Shown piece after piece: positions 48,676 through 58,945 of a stretch of 64,000 bases of DNA (positions are counted from its first letter, which is position 1; each line of letters starts with the position of its first letter). Where the stretch lies: positions 1,945,676-2,009,675 of the forward strand of contig NZ_NRQY01000001.1 in assembly GCF_003996855.1 (NCBI RefSeq), read 5' to 3'. Source of the stretch: Morganella morganii (lineage in GTDB: Bacteria > Pseudomonadota > Gammaproteobacteria > Enterobacterales > Enterobacteriaceae). Below the pieces are notes generated by a model that was not told the origin of the DNA, ran no database searches, and saw nothing but the letters and a program-made list of their open reading frames with translations. Made by a program: the position numbers and the translations under genes.

Positions 48676-49797
48676 TTATGCATTCAGATCCGGCCACAGC
48701 CCGCCGAAGTGCATTAACTCACCACTGACCAGAAAACGGGTGATCATTTCATCCGCCGGCGTCATTTTGTTTGCCAGGCGTTCGCTGAGTAACGGCAGCC
48801 GTGCCGCCTCATTCAGCAGACCATGTTGCTCCAGCGCGCGCTGGGCGGCATTCAGCAGCGTTTCAGCCACGGTGGAAACCGTCAGATCTGCAAACGGCTC
48901 GCGGGCAATCGCATTAAAGCGGGAATCCGGCTGCACACCATAATTAAAGGAGATGGTATCATCCAGCACCAGCCCGAGAACCCACGCGCAGAATGCGCCC
49001 AGCAGTGCCGGATCGGGAACCGCATCAAAAGCTTTGAACTCAATCCGCCCGTGTTCACCTTCGTTACGTGCCGGGTAAATAAAGTCATGCGGATACACCG
49101 CCGCGTTAGTCAGGAACCCTTTACAGGCCGGACGGTGGCAGCTGCGCAGTGCGGTACGACGGGATAAACCACCCCATAACTGCCCGTTTTCCAGCGGACC
49201 ATTCAGCGAAAGAGCCACCAGATACGGGGCGAAAAAGGTCAGTTTTTCCACTGCCTGGACAACACGGACATCACTCATTTCCGGCACAGAGATATTAATA
49301 TCCGGCCCGCAGGTCTGCATCACCAGATCCGCGTGGCGGAATGCGGCATGCTCCTCGCGGAAGATTTTTTCCCACGCATTCAGCGGCGGATTAAACTGAT
49401 AGCGCGGCGAAACCGGATGATAAGCGCTGACCGCCAGTCCCAGTCCGCACGCTTTCAGGCGCTCACTCAGTTGGATCTCTATGGTTTGCAGGGAATTTAA
49501 TGCTGCCGTCACCGAATCTGCCGGCGGGGTGCGGATTTCTATCCCTTTAATAACCTGTGCAATAAGCTGACCTTCCGGTGAAAAACGTTCGTCGCCCTCA
49601 ACATACCAGTAACCGGCTTTAATGCCCGCATCCCCTTTATGCAGCGAGGCATCATCCATCCCCGGACGGTTATTCAGTGCAGGCTCCAGCTCTGACAGGG
49701 TAATATTGTCAAAGGATTTAATACCGGCGGCACTTTTATTCCGGTACTGTGTCAGCCAATATTCAAATTCAATCCCGACCCGATACTCTTTTTGCAT
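48676..49797 (-). CDS. Glutamate-cysteine ligase family 2 (carboxylate-amine ligase) protein
   Basis: 373 residues with the GCS2/YbdK-type fold. The ATP/metal-binding N-terminus YRVGIEFEYWLTQYR is at residues 5-19, KACGLGLAVSAYHPVSPRYQF near residue 115 is the conserved central stretch, TCGPDINISVPEM lies near residue 160, and GRIEFKAFDAVPDP near residue 250 carries further ligands. Such enzymes make gamma-glutamyl amides or act as weak glutamate-cysteine ligases; the true substrate is unknown. It stands alone with its own terminator. Confidence 0.8.
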   Translation of the reverse strand: MQKEYRVGIEFEYWLTQYRNKSAAGIKSFDNITLSELEPALNNRPGMDDASLHKGDAGIKAGYWYVEGDERFSPEGQLIAQVIKGIEIRTPPADSVTAALNSLQTIEIQLSERLKACGLGLAVSAYHPVSPRYQFNPPLNAWEKIFREEHAAFRHADLVMQTCGPDINISVPEMSDVRVVQAVEKLTFFAPYLVALSLNGPLENGQLWGGLSRRTALRSCHRPACKGFLTNAAVYPHDFIYPARNEGEHGRIEFKAFDAVPDPALLGAFCAWVLGLVLDDTISFNYGVQPDSRFNAIAREPFADLTVSTVAETLLNAAQRALEQHGLLNEAARLPLLSERLANKMTPADEMITRFLVSGELMHFGGLWPDLNA

Positions 49798-50096
49798 ACG
49801 TGATGTAATCCCGGTTAATACATTTGGTGCGACGGTATAGTCCCTGAAACAGATTCAGGCTGCGACAATATGATGTGCATATAAAAAACAAGAAATAATA
49901 ACGATTTGTTTTATATTTATTAACATTTACACCGCAAATCGTTTTGATACTTCTTTCTTAAATAACAGATATCCGCCACCGAATACAGTGAATCTATTTC
50001 AGCAACAACTGCGGATTAATCGTAGCAACAATTCCGGTAATATTGAACCGGAATTGTCAGGTCATTTATGCGAAAGGGCTGCCATTAATCAGCAGC
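49798..50096. other. Intergenic region with a hairpin after dgt
   Basis: An AT-rich 299-bp region between two leftward genes. The left half would contain the GCS2-family promoter. At 50028-50057 ACAATTCCGG and CCGGAATTGT form a perfect 10-bp inverted repeat, a likely dgt terminator although it lacks a strong T-run. No gene is seen. Confidence 0.55.
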
Positions 50097-51608
50097 TTAC
50101 TGACAAACAGAGAAACGCCGGTATTCTTCGTAAGCATAATGGTCGGTCATACCGCTGATATAATCCTGAATCAGCCGGGCACGGTAGTAAAATTCCAGGG
50201 TAATCTGATCTTCCGGCGGGTGAGCGGCCAGTACGGCAACTGCTTCACTGTAGGCGGCCCGCTGCTTGCGTGACAGTTTATGCAACAACCGGGTTTCGAT
50301 AAAATAGTGTTTGTGGAAATTTTCGCGAACCAGATCCGCAAAATCGGCCTGCGGCATCATTAACAGCGGCCGGTAAAAATCCAGCAGACCATTAATGATC
50401 CGGAATCCCTGCAATTCCAGCTCTTCCACTTCGTGATGGGTAAACACATACTTAAACGCGACCCGCTTCAGGGTTTTCAGCAGTCGGTGCTCTTCACTTT
50501 TATCTTCCAGCAGCGCCTGATTGTAAGTGCCCGCAAACACCGCAGGCAGATTATCAATAAAGCGTTGCGCGGTGTACGGCACCAGTTTATTGGTGATATA
50601 GACCCGCAGATACATAAAAAACTGATCCTGAGGGCTGCGGTGCTGACTGCGGGTAAGTGATTGATAAGCCAGCTCTACCGTATCACGGAACAGGGCGGAA
50701 TCCGCCGGGCCTTCCAGAGCCTGCCACTCCTGGCGCAAATACGTCACCAGCGTATCCGGGGTCAGAATGCCTTTCTCCACCGCATCATCCAGATCCGCAA
50801 TACAATACGAGATATCATCCGCCGCTTCCATAATATAGCTGAGCGGAAAACGGCAGAATTCACCGAGCTGTAATTCATCGCGCAGCCGCTGAATCAGGGT
50901 ATTTTCAGACCAGTAATAGCCGGGTTTTTTGGTAAGATAATCAAACTCATCCGGTACCGGGTCCAGCTGCCAGGCGGGGCGGGTATATTTCAGCACGCTG
51001 CCTATCTGGGCAAATGTCAGATTGAGTTTCAGCAGATGGTGCGCCATCCGCATTCCCTGGGCATTCCCCTCAAACTGACACAAATCCCGGCGCAGCTGAC
51101 GGCGCAGATGATCCGCCTGCGGTGAACCGGTCAGGCGCAGGGCGGCAATCTGACAGTTATCCTCATCGCCGGTCTGCGGTTCACCCAGCAGACTGCCGAA
51201 CCATTTCTGAATCGCCGCCTCCCCGAAATGCCCGAACGGCGGGTTGCCGATGTCATGCATCAGACACGCCATTTCAACCACGCTCTCAAAGGCATCAGTG
51301 CGCTCATCCAGGCCGTATTCTTCCAGCTTTTGTGACTGTTTCAGCTGACGGAGGATGGTTTTGGCGATATAACGCCCGACCTGCTGCACTTCCAGGGAGT
51401 GTGTCAGACGGCTGCGGACGGCAGAATTTTGTTCCAGCGGAAAGACCTGGGTTTTCTGTTGCAGACGGCGGACAGCAGCGGAATTGATAATGCGCCCGCG
51501 ATCACTTTCAAATGCCTGATTCACCAGAAACTCTTCCGCAGATTCCGCCGCAGAAGCACCAAACTGGCGGTGAAAATTCAGCTTCTTTTTAAAATCAATA
51601 ACCGGCAC
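50097..51608 (-). CDS. dgt: Deoxyguanosinetriphosphate triphosphohydrolase
   Basis: Hydrolyses dGTP to deoxyguanosine and triphosphate. 503 residues, the usual Dgt length. The HD-domain metal residues are in [19 protein letters not shown] near residue 66, [17 protein letters not shown] near residue 113 and the later [16 protein letters not shown] near residue 263. Divergent from mtnN with a 115-bp shared promoter region, the E. coli arrangement. Confidence 0.96.
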   Translation of the reverse strand: MPVIDFKKKLNFHRQFGASAAESAEEFLVNQAFESDRGRIINSAAVRRLQQKTQVFPLEQNSAVRSRLTHSLEVQQVGRYIAKTILRQLKQSQKLEEYGLDERTDAFESVVEMACLMHDIGNPPFGHFGEAAIQKWFGSLLGEPQTGDEDNCQIAALRLTGSPQADHLRRQLRRDLCQFEGNAQGMRMAHHLLKLNLTFAQIGSVLKYTRPAWQLDPVPDEFDYLTKKPGYYWSENTLIQRLRDELQLGEFCRFPLSYIMEAADDISYCIADLDDAVEKGILTPDTLVTYLRQEWQALEGPADSALFRDTVELAYQSLTRSQHRSPQDQFFMYLRVYITNKLVPYTAQRFIDNLPAVFAGTYNQALLEDKSEEHRLLKTLKRVAFKYVFTHHEVEELELQGFRIINGLLDFYRPLLMMPQADFADLVRENFHKHYFIETRLLHKLSRKQRAAYSEAVAVLAAHPPEDQITLEFYYRARLIQDYISGMTDHYAYEEYRRFSVCQ

Positions 51609-51723
51609 GTCGCCTCCGTCTTTTTATGTGTACGGGAAAAGGCACCTCCCGCCGAGATTCGGTGATAAACTGTAGCTAATCCGTTATTATGCAGTTCAAT
51701 TTCTATTCAGGGAGTATGACATA

Positions 51724-52425
51724 ATGAAAGTCGGTATTATAGGTGCGATGGAGCAGGAAGTAACCCTGCTGCGTGATCAGATTACCAACATGCAAACCCT
51801 CCGCCACGGCGACTGTGAAATCTATACCGGTCAGATTAATGGTGTTGATGTCGCCCTGCTCAAATCCGGTATCGGCAAAGTGGCGGCTGCCATCGGCACC
51901 ACCCTGCTGCTGGAACTATGTAAACCGGATGTGGTGATTAACACCGGTTCTGCCGGGGGTCTCGCCCCGCATCTGAATGTCGGCGATATTGTTGTCTCCT
52001 CGGAAGTCCGTTATCACGATGCGGATGTCACCGCTTTCGGCTACGAGCCGGGCCAGATGGCGCAGTGCCCGCCGGCCTTTATTACCGATGCCGGTCTTAT
52101 CACACTGACTGAAAAATGTATTCAGACTCTCGGCCTGAACGCCGTGCGCGGCCTGATTTGCAGCGGCGATGCCTTTATCAACGGCGCAGAGCCGCTGGCG
52201 CGTATCCGCACCGCATTCCCGTCTGTTGTGGCGGTGGAAATGGAATGTGCGGCTGTCGGCCATGTGTGTCATCAGTATCAGGTACCGTTTGTGGTGGTTC
52301 GTGCTATCTCTGATGTGGCGGATAAAGCCTCTCACCTCAGTTTTGACGAATTCCTGCCGCTCGCGGCAAAGCAGTCATCCCTGATGGTGGCGGAAATCCT
52401 CGCCAATATTGATTCACTGAAATGA
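51724..52425 (+). CDS. mtnN: 5'-methylthioadenosine/S-adenosylhomocysteine nucleosidase
   Basis: Cleaves adenine from methylthioadenosine and S-adenosylhomocysteine. 233 residues. The N-terminal [13 protein letters not shown] has the catalytic Glu near residue 12; [20 protein letters not shown] is near residue 76, [17 protein letters not shown] near residue 170, and the catalytic Asp lies in [14 protein letters not shown] near residue 197. The stop overlaps the btuF start by 4 bp (ATGA), so the two are co-translated. Confidence 0.97.
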   Translation: MKVGIIGAMEQEVTLLRDQITNMQTLRHGDCEIYTGQINGVDVALLKSGIGKVAAAIGTTLLLELCKPDVVINTGSAGGLAPHLNVGDIVVSSEVRYHDADVTAFGYEPGQMAQCPPAFITDAGLITLTEKCIQTLGLNAVRGLICSGDAFINGAEPLARIRTAFPSVVAVEMECAAVGHVCHQYQVPFVVVRAISDVADKASHLSFDEFLPLAAKQSSLMVAEILANIDSLK

Positions 52426-53228
52426 TCAGACGGTCATTGCGCTCCGCCGGTCTGCTGTTTCTGCTGGCGGCCTGCGGAGCACAGGCTGCGGCACAGCGTG
52501 TGATTGCCCTCTCTCCGTCACTGGCGGAGATGGCGTATGCCGCCGGTCTGGGGGATAACCTGGTCGGCGTCAGTGCCAATGCAGATTACCCGCCGGAAGC
52601 GAAAAACATCGAACAGGTGTCCAGCTGGCAGGGGCTGAATCTTGAACTCATTATTGCCCTGAAACCGGATCTGATCATGGCCTGGCGCGGTGGTAATCCG
52701 CAGCGCCCGCTGAGTCAGCTGGAGCATCTCGGGATAAAAGTCGAGTATTTTGATCCGCGCAATCTTGATGAAATTGCGGATGATCTGGATCGCCTTGCGC
52801 CTTACAGTCCGCAACCGGCCCTCGCGGAACAAGCCGCTTCGGAGATGCGCAGCGGGATTGAAACCCTGAAAGCCCGCTACGGCAATAAACCGGAAAAACA
52901 GATTTTTCTCCAGTTTGGTCAGAACCCGGTTTTCACCGCATCAGGCACCACGCTGCAAAGCGAAGTGGTCACTCTGTGCCGCGGCAAAAACGTATTTGCC
53001 AACAGCCCGGTGCCCTGGCCGCAGGTTAACCGCGAGCAGGTACTGACCCGCAGGCCGGATATGATCCTTATCTCTGGGGATGACCGCGAAGTGGAAAATG
53101 TAAAACGTTTCTGGTCTCCGCAACTCAATGTGCCGGTTATCACTATCAACGCCGACTGGTTCCAGCGCGGCACACCCCGGTTGTTAAACGCCGCGGAAGA
53201 ATTGTGTGAAAAAATAAATAACACCTGA
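52422..53228 (+). CDS. btuF: Vitamin B12 ABC transporter substrate-binding protein
   Basis: Periplasmic cobalamin-binding protein for the BtuCD importer. 268 residues with a signal peptide (about 1-25, ending AQAAA) and the class III binding-protein lobes: [20 protein letters not shown] near residue 26, [18 protein letters not shown] near residue 80, [20 protein letters not shown] near residue 160 and a backbone helix. The start overlaps the mtnN stop. E. coli has the same mtn-btuF coupling. Ends at a terminator. Confidence 0.93.
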   Translation: MIRRSLRSAGLLFLLAACGAQAAAQRVIALSPSLAEMAYAAGLGDNLVGVSANADYPPEAKNIEQVSSWQGLNLELIIALKPDLIMAWRGGNPQRPLSQLEHLGIKVEYFDPRNLDEIADDLDRLAPYSPQPALAEQAASEMRSGIETLKARYGNKPEKQIFLQFGQNPVFTASGTTLQSEVVTLCRGKNVFANSPVPWPQVNREQVLTRRPDMILISGDDREVENVKRFWSPQLNVPVITINADWFQRGTPRLLNAAEELCEKINNT

Positions 53229-53247
53229 TATGAATATATAATGTTAA

Positions 53248-53284
53248 TAATATGCCGGCTATTATTCGGCATATTATCTTTTTG
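53248..53284 (+). terminator. Rho-independent terminator after btuF
   Basis: TAATATGCCG and CGGCATATTA pair around a 9-base loop, followed by a T-rich tail, 20 bp past the btuF stop. The next 90 bp (about 53290-53375) are nearly pure A/T. Confidence 0.85.
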
Positions 53285-53467
53285 TCTTATTTTATTTCAG
53301 CCTTAATTTTAAATTATTTTATATTTAATTTATTTTTATATTTTTTGTTATTATTACTTATTCATCCGTGACTATTCTTATTCTGTAAACCCAAGAAGAT
53401 TCTGATACCCGTCAGCGCCGGAGCAGGCGACAATATAGCAGAATGAAAAAAGAAACGGACTGTAACG

Positions 53468-54436
53468 ATGATTAAATACCTCAAGGGTGATTTACTGAGA
53501 TCTGATGCTCAGGCATTAGTAAATGCTGTTAATTGTCAGGGCGTCATGGGAAAGGGAATTGCCTATCAGTTCAGACTGGATTATCCGGTGAATGCACGTG
53601 CCTATGAAGCTTTATGCAAAGAAAATAAAATAGGTACCGGTCAGCTGTCGGTTACCGATGAACACGGCCGGAAAGTAATAAACTTCCCGACCCGTGATAA
53701 ATCGGATTCCCCTTCCGGTTATGAATTTATCGAAAGTGGTCTGCGCGAACTGAAAGCCCTGATTAAAAAACAGGGACTGAAATCCGTGGCTATTCCGGCA
53801 CTCGGCTGCGGCAGCGGCGGACTGGAGTGGCGTCAGGTGGATAATCTGATCCAGATGCACCTCGGTGAATTAAGTGACACTGACATCATGATCTATCCGC
53901 CGGTCAAATATATTGATGACAGCATCAGCCCGCATCATGTGCTGGTCTGGTGGATTGATAACTGCCTGCTGATTCCGTCCCGCTACAATCTCTATATTGC
54001 CATTTATGTGTTGCAGCGTCTGAACGGCATGAATCTGTTTAATTTCAGCGGCACTATCAGCACACTGTATTCCGATGATGTTGATCGCTACGTTAACGAT
54101 CTGCGCGATCGGATTGCACATTATGGTATTGATTTTAATGCTGTTATTGATGTGCAAATCAAACTGAACCGTGAACTTCCGGAAAACCCGCTGCCGGTCT
54201 TTGATCACTACCTCAACCGGGTGATGGGATCACTCAATCCGCTGACGTACAGTGATCAGTCTCTGCTGCTGGCGATGATGATTGACGGATTATTGCAGGG
54301 TAAGGCGATCAAAGAGATCACCACTATTCTGCGTGAGCGCTATCAGGCACGGGATATTGATTTTGTGCTGTTCCAGGCCAAAAACGGCGGCCTGCTGAAA
54401 GATAATATTTTAGGGGATGTGATTCTGACCCGCTGA
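53468..54436 (+). CDS. DarG/TARG1-like macrodomain protein with an uncharacterised C-terminal half
   Basis: Seen: residues 1-150 are a macrodomain of the ALC1/TARG1/DarG subgroup, with ALVNAVNCQGVMGKGIAYQF (residues 16-35), VINFPTRDKSDSPSGYEFIE (70-89) and IPALGCGSGGLEW near residue 110. Residues 160-322 are a helical region without a motif I recognise. Known: DarG removes ADP-ribose from DNA and neutralises DarT, whose gene is normally immediately upstream. Here no DarT is present; an AT-rich 240-bp gap follows btuF. The lysine needed for catalysis in TARG1 and DarG (within a PTK or ITK motif) is replaced by Arg76. It could be an orphan immunity protein, an ADP-ribose binder or a decayed antitoxin. 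Confidence 0.78.
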   Translation: MIKYLKGDLLRSDAQALVNAVNCQGVMGKGIAYQFRLDYPVNARAYEALCKENKIGTGQLSVTDEHGRKVINFPTRDKSDSPSGYEFIESGLRELKALIKKQGLKSVAIPALGCGSGGLEWRQVDNLIQMHLGELSDTDIMIYPPVKYIDDSISPHHVLVWWIDNCLLIPSRYNLYIAIYVLQRLNGMNLFNFSGTISTLYSDDVDRYVNDLRDRIAHYGIDFNAVIDVQIKLNRELPENPLPVFDHYLNRVMGSLNPLTYSDQSLLLAMMIDGLLQGKAIKEITTILRERYQARDIDFVLFQAKNGGLLKDNILGDVILTR

Positions 54437-54472
54437 TAAAAAATCCGGACGTTCTCACGTCCGGATTTTTAT
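54437..54472. terminator. Bidirectional terminator between the macrodomain gene and dmsC
   Basis: AAAAATCCGGACGT pairs perfectly with ACGTCCGGATTTTT around a TCTC loop, with A/T runs on both sides. Confidence 0.92.
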
Positions 54473-54485
54473 TTAACACCGCGTA

Positions 54486-55061
54486 TTATGTGCCGAGAGA
54501 AAAGAACACCACACGACCAACCGCTTCACCGGCGAAGACACAGATGACCGCCAGTGCCATCAGCAGCAGCAGCCCGGCAATCATCCCGCCGGTCAGCAGA
54601 ACCGTACCGAAGAACCCGGCATACGTAAACAGCCCGCCCCACAGATTAAACAGGGTGTTCGCGTACAGCGCGGACATCACATACATATACACCAGCCCCG
54701 CCGCCGCACTTAACAGCAGCAGGAAGCCGTTCACTTTCTGTTTTAACAGCAGCAGCGCGACACTGAAGAACAGCAGCGCCATATAAATAGCAGTCGCCCA
54801 GACTTCACGGCTCATCCACGAGGTCGAAACGTGCAGCATGGTGTAAAACATATGGAACGGGTTCCCCATGTGGAACAGGGAGCCCAGCAGCCCGGCACAA
54901 CCCAGAAGGAAGGACACGATCAGCGGAACGCGCACCCATTTCATCGCAGTGCGGGCATCCGTGCAACCGAACAGACGGAAATAACAGAGTAACGTGATCA
55001 CCAGACAGCCGACCGAAGCCTGCATAAATAAGGTGAATATAACAAGAGGCAGTTCATGCAT
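54486..55061 (-). CDS. dmsC: DmsC-family membrane anchor of a DMSO-reductase-type enzyme, internally shortened
   Basis: Seen: 191 residues. Helices 1-4 of a DmsC anchor are present (about residues 3-27, 45-66, 88-106 and 110-131). Residues 142-163 match the fifth DmsC helix (LFTYAGFFGTVLLTGG), but the chain then runs straight into LALAVICVFAGEAVGR-type sequence (164-187), which resembles the last helix of full-length DmsC (about 285 residues). This leaves an almost unbroken hydrophobic stretch of about 40 residues. Three helices of the family, roughly 80-95 residues, seem to be missing in frame. It would normally anchor DmsAB and oxidise menaquinol. Whether it still does is doubtful. Confidence 0.72.
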   Translation of the reverse strand: MHELPLVIFTLFMQASVGCLVITLLCYFRLFGCTDARTAMKWVRVPLIVSFLLGCAGLLGSLFHMGNPFHMFYTMLHVSTSWMSREVWATAIYMALLFFSVALLLLKQKVNGFLLLLSAAAGLVYMYVMSALYANTLFNLWGGLFTYAGFFGTVLLTGGMIAGLLLLMALAVICVFAGEAVGRVVFFSLGT

Positions 55062-55072
55062 GATAATTCTCC

Positions 55073-55615
55073 TTATCCTTTGGTGCCGACAACCAGGTTC
55101 GGCCGGGTAATGGATGAGTTTGGCAAACCGCCGATATCGGCATTGGTGCCATATTTTTTGCGCAGTTCGCTGATAAGACCGAACTCAATGGCGCGCATCG
55201 GACAGGAATCCACACACATCGGATTACCGCCCTGCTCCCGCAAATCCAGACAGGTATCACACTTGGTCATCATACCGATCGCCGGATCAAACTGCGGCGC
55301 CTCATACGGACAGGCCCAGGTACAGTAACGGCAGCCCACACATTTATCATGATCCACCAGCACCACACCATCCTCTTCCCGCTTGTGCATCGCGGTTGTC
55401 GGGCAATGGCTGACACACTGCGGATCATCACAATGGTTACAGGCAATAGAGAGATGCCAGCGGCGCGGGCGCGGATACTCCCCAGCCTCGATATCATACA
55501 CCCGGCGGAAATTACGCCCGACCTCGAGATCGTTCTTATCCTTGCACGCCACAACACAGGTTTTGCACCCGATGCAGGCGGCGACATTTATATAAAATCC
55601 AACTTGCTTATCCAT
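55073..55615 (-). CDS. dmsB: DmsB-type iron-sulfur electron-transfer subunit
   Basis: A 180-residue 4x[4Fe-4S] ferredoxin-like protein. The four cysteine groups are clear: CIGCKTCVVACKD (residues 15-27), CNHCDDPQCVSHCP near residue 59, CVGCRYCTWACPYEAPQF near residue 91, and CDTCLDLREQGGNPMCVDSCP-type sequence near residue 118. It passes electrons from the membrane anchor to the molybdenum subunit. It is shorter than E. coli DmsB (about 205) because it lacks an insertion and the C-terminal tail, as in other bacterial homologues. Lies 11 bp after dmsA and 11 bp before dmsC. Confidence 0.92.
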   Translation of the reverse strand: MDKQVGFYINVAACIGCKTCVVACKDKNDLEVGRNFRRVYDIEAGEYPRPRRWHLSIACNHCDDPQCVSHCPTTAMHKREEDGVVLVDHDKCVGCRYCTWACPYEAPQFDPAIGMMTKCDTCLDLREQGGNPMCVDSCPMRAIEFGLISELRKKYGTNADIGGLPNSSITRPNLVVGTKG

Positions 55616-55626
55616 GTCTGTGCCCC

Positions 55627-58205
55627 TTATCCGATAATCCGCTGCGGCAGACGCGCATCGTCAGTTAATTGCTCACCGTGCCATTTTTCGATATTACACA
55701 GCATCGTGTTCCACCCGGAAGTGCCCAGACCTGTCGGGTGCTGAACAGTCAGGGAGTTATCGGCCCCGGCCATATCAATCCTGGTGGTTTCATCCACATT
55801 GGTCCAGCTGCCGTGCGGCAGTGCGACCACGCCCGGTTTCATCGTCTGGGTCACCAGTGCAGGACGCAGAATTTTACCCAGCGGGCTGGTCACGAGAACC
55901 GTTTCGCCCTGTTTGATATCCAGACGCCCCGCATCAGAGGCATTAATGTAAATCGGGCTCGGCCACTGCTCACGCAGCCACGGCACGTTATCCAGGGTAC
56001 TGTGCGAACGGCGCAGATAGTGCGGGTTATAAACCTGGAAAGGATAATCCCCTTTCTCTTTTTTGCTGAAGTCTTTAAAACTGGCTTCATAACCCCCGGC
56101 TGACGGGATGTACTCGGCGATCGGCGGCAGCTCTGTCCAGCCGCACTCTTTCGCTTTCTCCGTCAGCGTTTCGCAGTAGATTTCAAACTTACCGCTTGGT
56201 GTCGGACGCGGGTTCGCAACCGGATCGCGGATGAAATCCTCATACGCGATATAGCGGTAATTATCATCCGGGGTGCGCTCCACCTGATATTTCCCTTTGG
56301 TCAGGAACTCATTCAGCGTGATGCGTCCTTCCTGTGGCGTGCCGGTTACCTGCCATTCATCAATATCCGCCTGTGTGATGGTAAACAGCGGTGCTTTGGT
56401 GACACCATCCTCAGTAATGATGGTTGCGCCGTTGAGTTTATTGAAGAACTGCTGTTTTTCAGAGATCGGGAAGATCTCATCCACATTAACGCCCAGACGT
56501 TTACCCAGCTCTTTGGCGATCCACTGGTCGCTTTTCGCTTCATACAGCGGCGGGGTCACATTCACTGCGGCAATAATAACTTCGCGGTTACTCGGATTAA
56601 GAATGGTTCCCTCACGCTCCCACTCGGTCGTCACCAGCAGGATCACATCAGAATATTTCGCACAGGTATGCGGGACATACGCGGCGGTCACGATAAATTC
56701 CACTCCGCTGCGATAGGCTTCAATCCCCTGCGTAATATTGGCACGGGTCTGTAATGTGGCGTTAAACGGATGGAAAATCATCTGAATATTGGCATCCACA
56801 TCCCCCGTGCCGCGCTGACGGAATTTTTTCTCCAGCAGAGCACGGTTCAGTTCGTTGTGGTTGATTTTCAGACTGACCGGGTTTTTTACCGCCGGTAAGC
56901 CGTTCGCACCGGCCATCACAAGACGCGTGCCGTTGTTTCCGGCCGCAAAGTGGCAGCTCACCCCCGTCATACGACCCGGACGCCCCATATGGCCTGTCAT
57001 AAAGCCGAGTGTTGAAAACGCCTGAACCCATCCCTCACCGTTATGAATACGCGCCGGAGCCCAGCCGGTTAACAGCGCCACGCGCTGTGTACCGCCGATC
57101 TGCCGCGCCAGCGAGCGGATATCCGATGCAGAGATACCGCAGATATCTGCCGCCCATTCCGGAGTGGTCGGTTTGCGGTGTAGGTGCCGAGCAGATAATC
57201 CTTAAAGTTTTTCTTCGGATCTGCCCCTGCCGGCATATTACTGTCATCAAAACCAACGGTGCAACGGCGCAGGAAATCCCGGTCAATCAGCGGATTTTCC
57301 GGGCTGTCCATCTCCAGCAGTGCATTCATGATCCCCAGCGCCAGCGCGTGGTCTGTGCCCGGATTGATCGGATACCAGTCCGCATCCATCAGCTCCGCGG
57401 TGGCGGTATAGCTCGGGTCGATGCTGATAAAACGCGCCCCGGCCTTTTTCGCCTGATAATAGTTATAAGTCGGACTGCCCGGGCTGGACCACGCCGGATT
57501 CGCTCCCCACATCACAATCAGTTGTGAATTACGCATATCAAAACGGTCATTGGTACCGAAAGTGTAGAACCCTTCCAGCAGCCCCAGATGTGCTGGGGTT
57601 TCAAACCACGCCCCCCAGGAGGTGGTGCCCCAGTCACCGGTAAAACCCCCTGCGGCAGAGAATACACTCTGAACATCCGTGCCGTTGCCGCCGGTAACCC
57701 AGAGGGATTCATTGCCGTATTGCCCGGTGATGCGTTTGGTTTCGGACGCCACAATATCCAGCGCCTCATCCCAGCTGATACGCACCCACTGGTCGCGTCC
57801 GCGCAGGGTTTTATCCCCGCCGCCCGGTGCCCAGTTTTTGCGTTTCATCGGGTATTTCAGGCGGTCAGCCCCGAACACCTGTTTGCGCTGGGAACGTCCG
57901 CGCAGACACCCGCGCTGCTGCGGAAAATCCGGGGAATCCGCCACCACATCATCGGTTTTTTGTCTGATCACCACGCCATCTGCCACCAGCGCTTTGTTAA
58001 CGCAGCGGCCGCCGCAGTTATGCCAGCAGGCGACAGGTTTCCACTGCCCTTTGGCGGCTGAAGATGCCGCAGGGGTGGTTTGTGCAGGTGCCGGGGTGGC
58101 GGCATGAAGTTGTCTGCTCAGCGGCAGTGCTGCCATGGCGGATGCTGCCGACGTCCATTTCAGAAATGAACGGCGGGTTACGCCGGTTTTCTGTCTGTCT
58201 GACAT
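55627..58205 (-). pseudogene. dmsA: dmsA-type molybdopterin oxidoreductase, split by a frameshift
   Basis: Seen: the first part (58205 to about 57180) has a Tat signal (TRRSFLKWTSAASAMAALPLS), a 4Fe-4S motif starting CWHNCGGRCVNK and TSWGAWFETPAHLGLLEGF, typical of bis-MGD DmsA enzymes. Near 57180 the frame shifts; the sequence GGCACCTACACCGCAAACCGACC reads GTY in the first frame, then RKPTTPEWAADICGISASD and the intact remainder (to 55627) in another. Adding one base near TAC restores a single chain of about 860 residues. The rest of both halves is uninterrupted and well conserved. It may be a sequencing error, a recent mutation or programmed slippage; no obvious slippery site is seen. Confidence 0.87.
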
Positions 58206-58237
58206 TGCTCTTACCTCATCATCATGTTTTTAAATTA

Positions 58238-58945
58238 TTATTGTAAGTTTATTAATTCGTTGATTTTCTTATAATCACTCCGGACAAAGACTTCCAGAAG
58301 TGTACTGAGCTGACGATAAAACCCCGTTTCCGCGTGATTATTCAGTTCACGGCAAAACGGCGTGATAAACGCCAGCAGGTGTGCCTGCATAAATTCAGAT
58401 GAAACAACCAGCGGTGCGATAATGCGTTCACATATCGCCTGTTCGCGGTCAAGCTCCTGTGATGCCTGTTCACTCAGTTTCCAGAGGAAATCAAGCTCAT
58501 AGCCGATGTGATCCGCCGCCTCATACTCCGTTTCCGGCAGATGAAAACCGTTCTGCTGATAAAAGGTTTTCACATTCAGGGTACTTTCCTGAAACAGCAG
58601 TTTGTCGCGGGAGACATAAACTGACTCCCACGGTGGTGCAGGCGGCGACTCCGGCCCGATAAACAGGCGCGTAAAATCCCAGTGCAGCGCCTCAAAATCA
58701 GATGCTCCCTGTTTAAGCATACGGGTGTTCAGATCATCCCGCATGGCATCGAGAGCATGCTGCATGGCGGGCAGCGAGTCATCTGCCGGAAACAGTGACA
58801 GCCCCTCATCACGCAGATAAACCAGAAGTTCCGCTGTCGGTTCGTCCGTCAGCAGACGGCGTAATACGTCATAAGCAAACTGACGCGCATACAGATAATC
58901 CGGGTCCCGGTCATCACTGTTCACACATACCTCCGTGGATATCAT
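58238..58945 (-). CDS. dmsD: DmsD/TorD-family chaperone for the molybdoenzyme
   Basis: A 235-residue helical redox-enzyme maturation protein that binds the Tat signal of the catalytic subunit. The family pattern is seen in YARQFAYDVLRRLLTDEPT near residue 19, FTRLFIGPESPPAPPWESVY near residue 91 and YEAADHIGYELDFLWKLSE near residue 140, where the conserved E-x-x-D-H-I and D-F segments lie. The start lies inside the 3' end of the upstream radical SAM gene (32 bp overlap); a GTG at 58924 is an alternative start. Placed just before dmsA in the operon, which fits its role. Confidence 0.87.
   Translation of the reverse strand: MISTEVCVNSDDRDPDYLYARQFAYDVLRRLLTDEPTAELLVYLRDEGLSLFPADDSLPAMQHALDAMRDDLNTRMLKQGASDFEALHWDFTRLFIGPESPPAPPWESVYVSRDKLLFQESTLNVKTFYQQNGFHLPETEYEAADHIGYELDFLWKLSEQASQELDREQAICERIIAPLVVSSEFMQAHLLAFITPFCRELNNHAETGFYRQLSTLLEVFVRSDYKKINELINLQ

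Noticed and set aside
55073..55615. dmsB as another truncated gene (180 residues versus about 205 in E. coli)
   Set aside because: All four cysteine groups are complete and the shorter length occurs in other DmsB-like proteins, so no lesion is needed to explain it.
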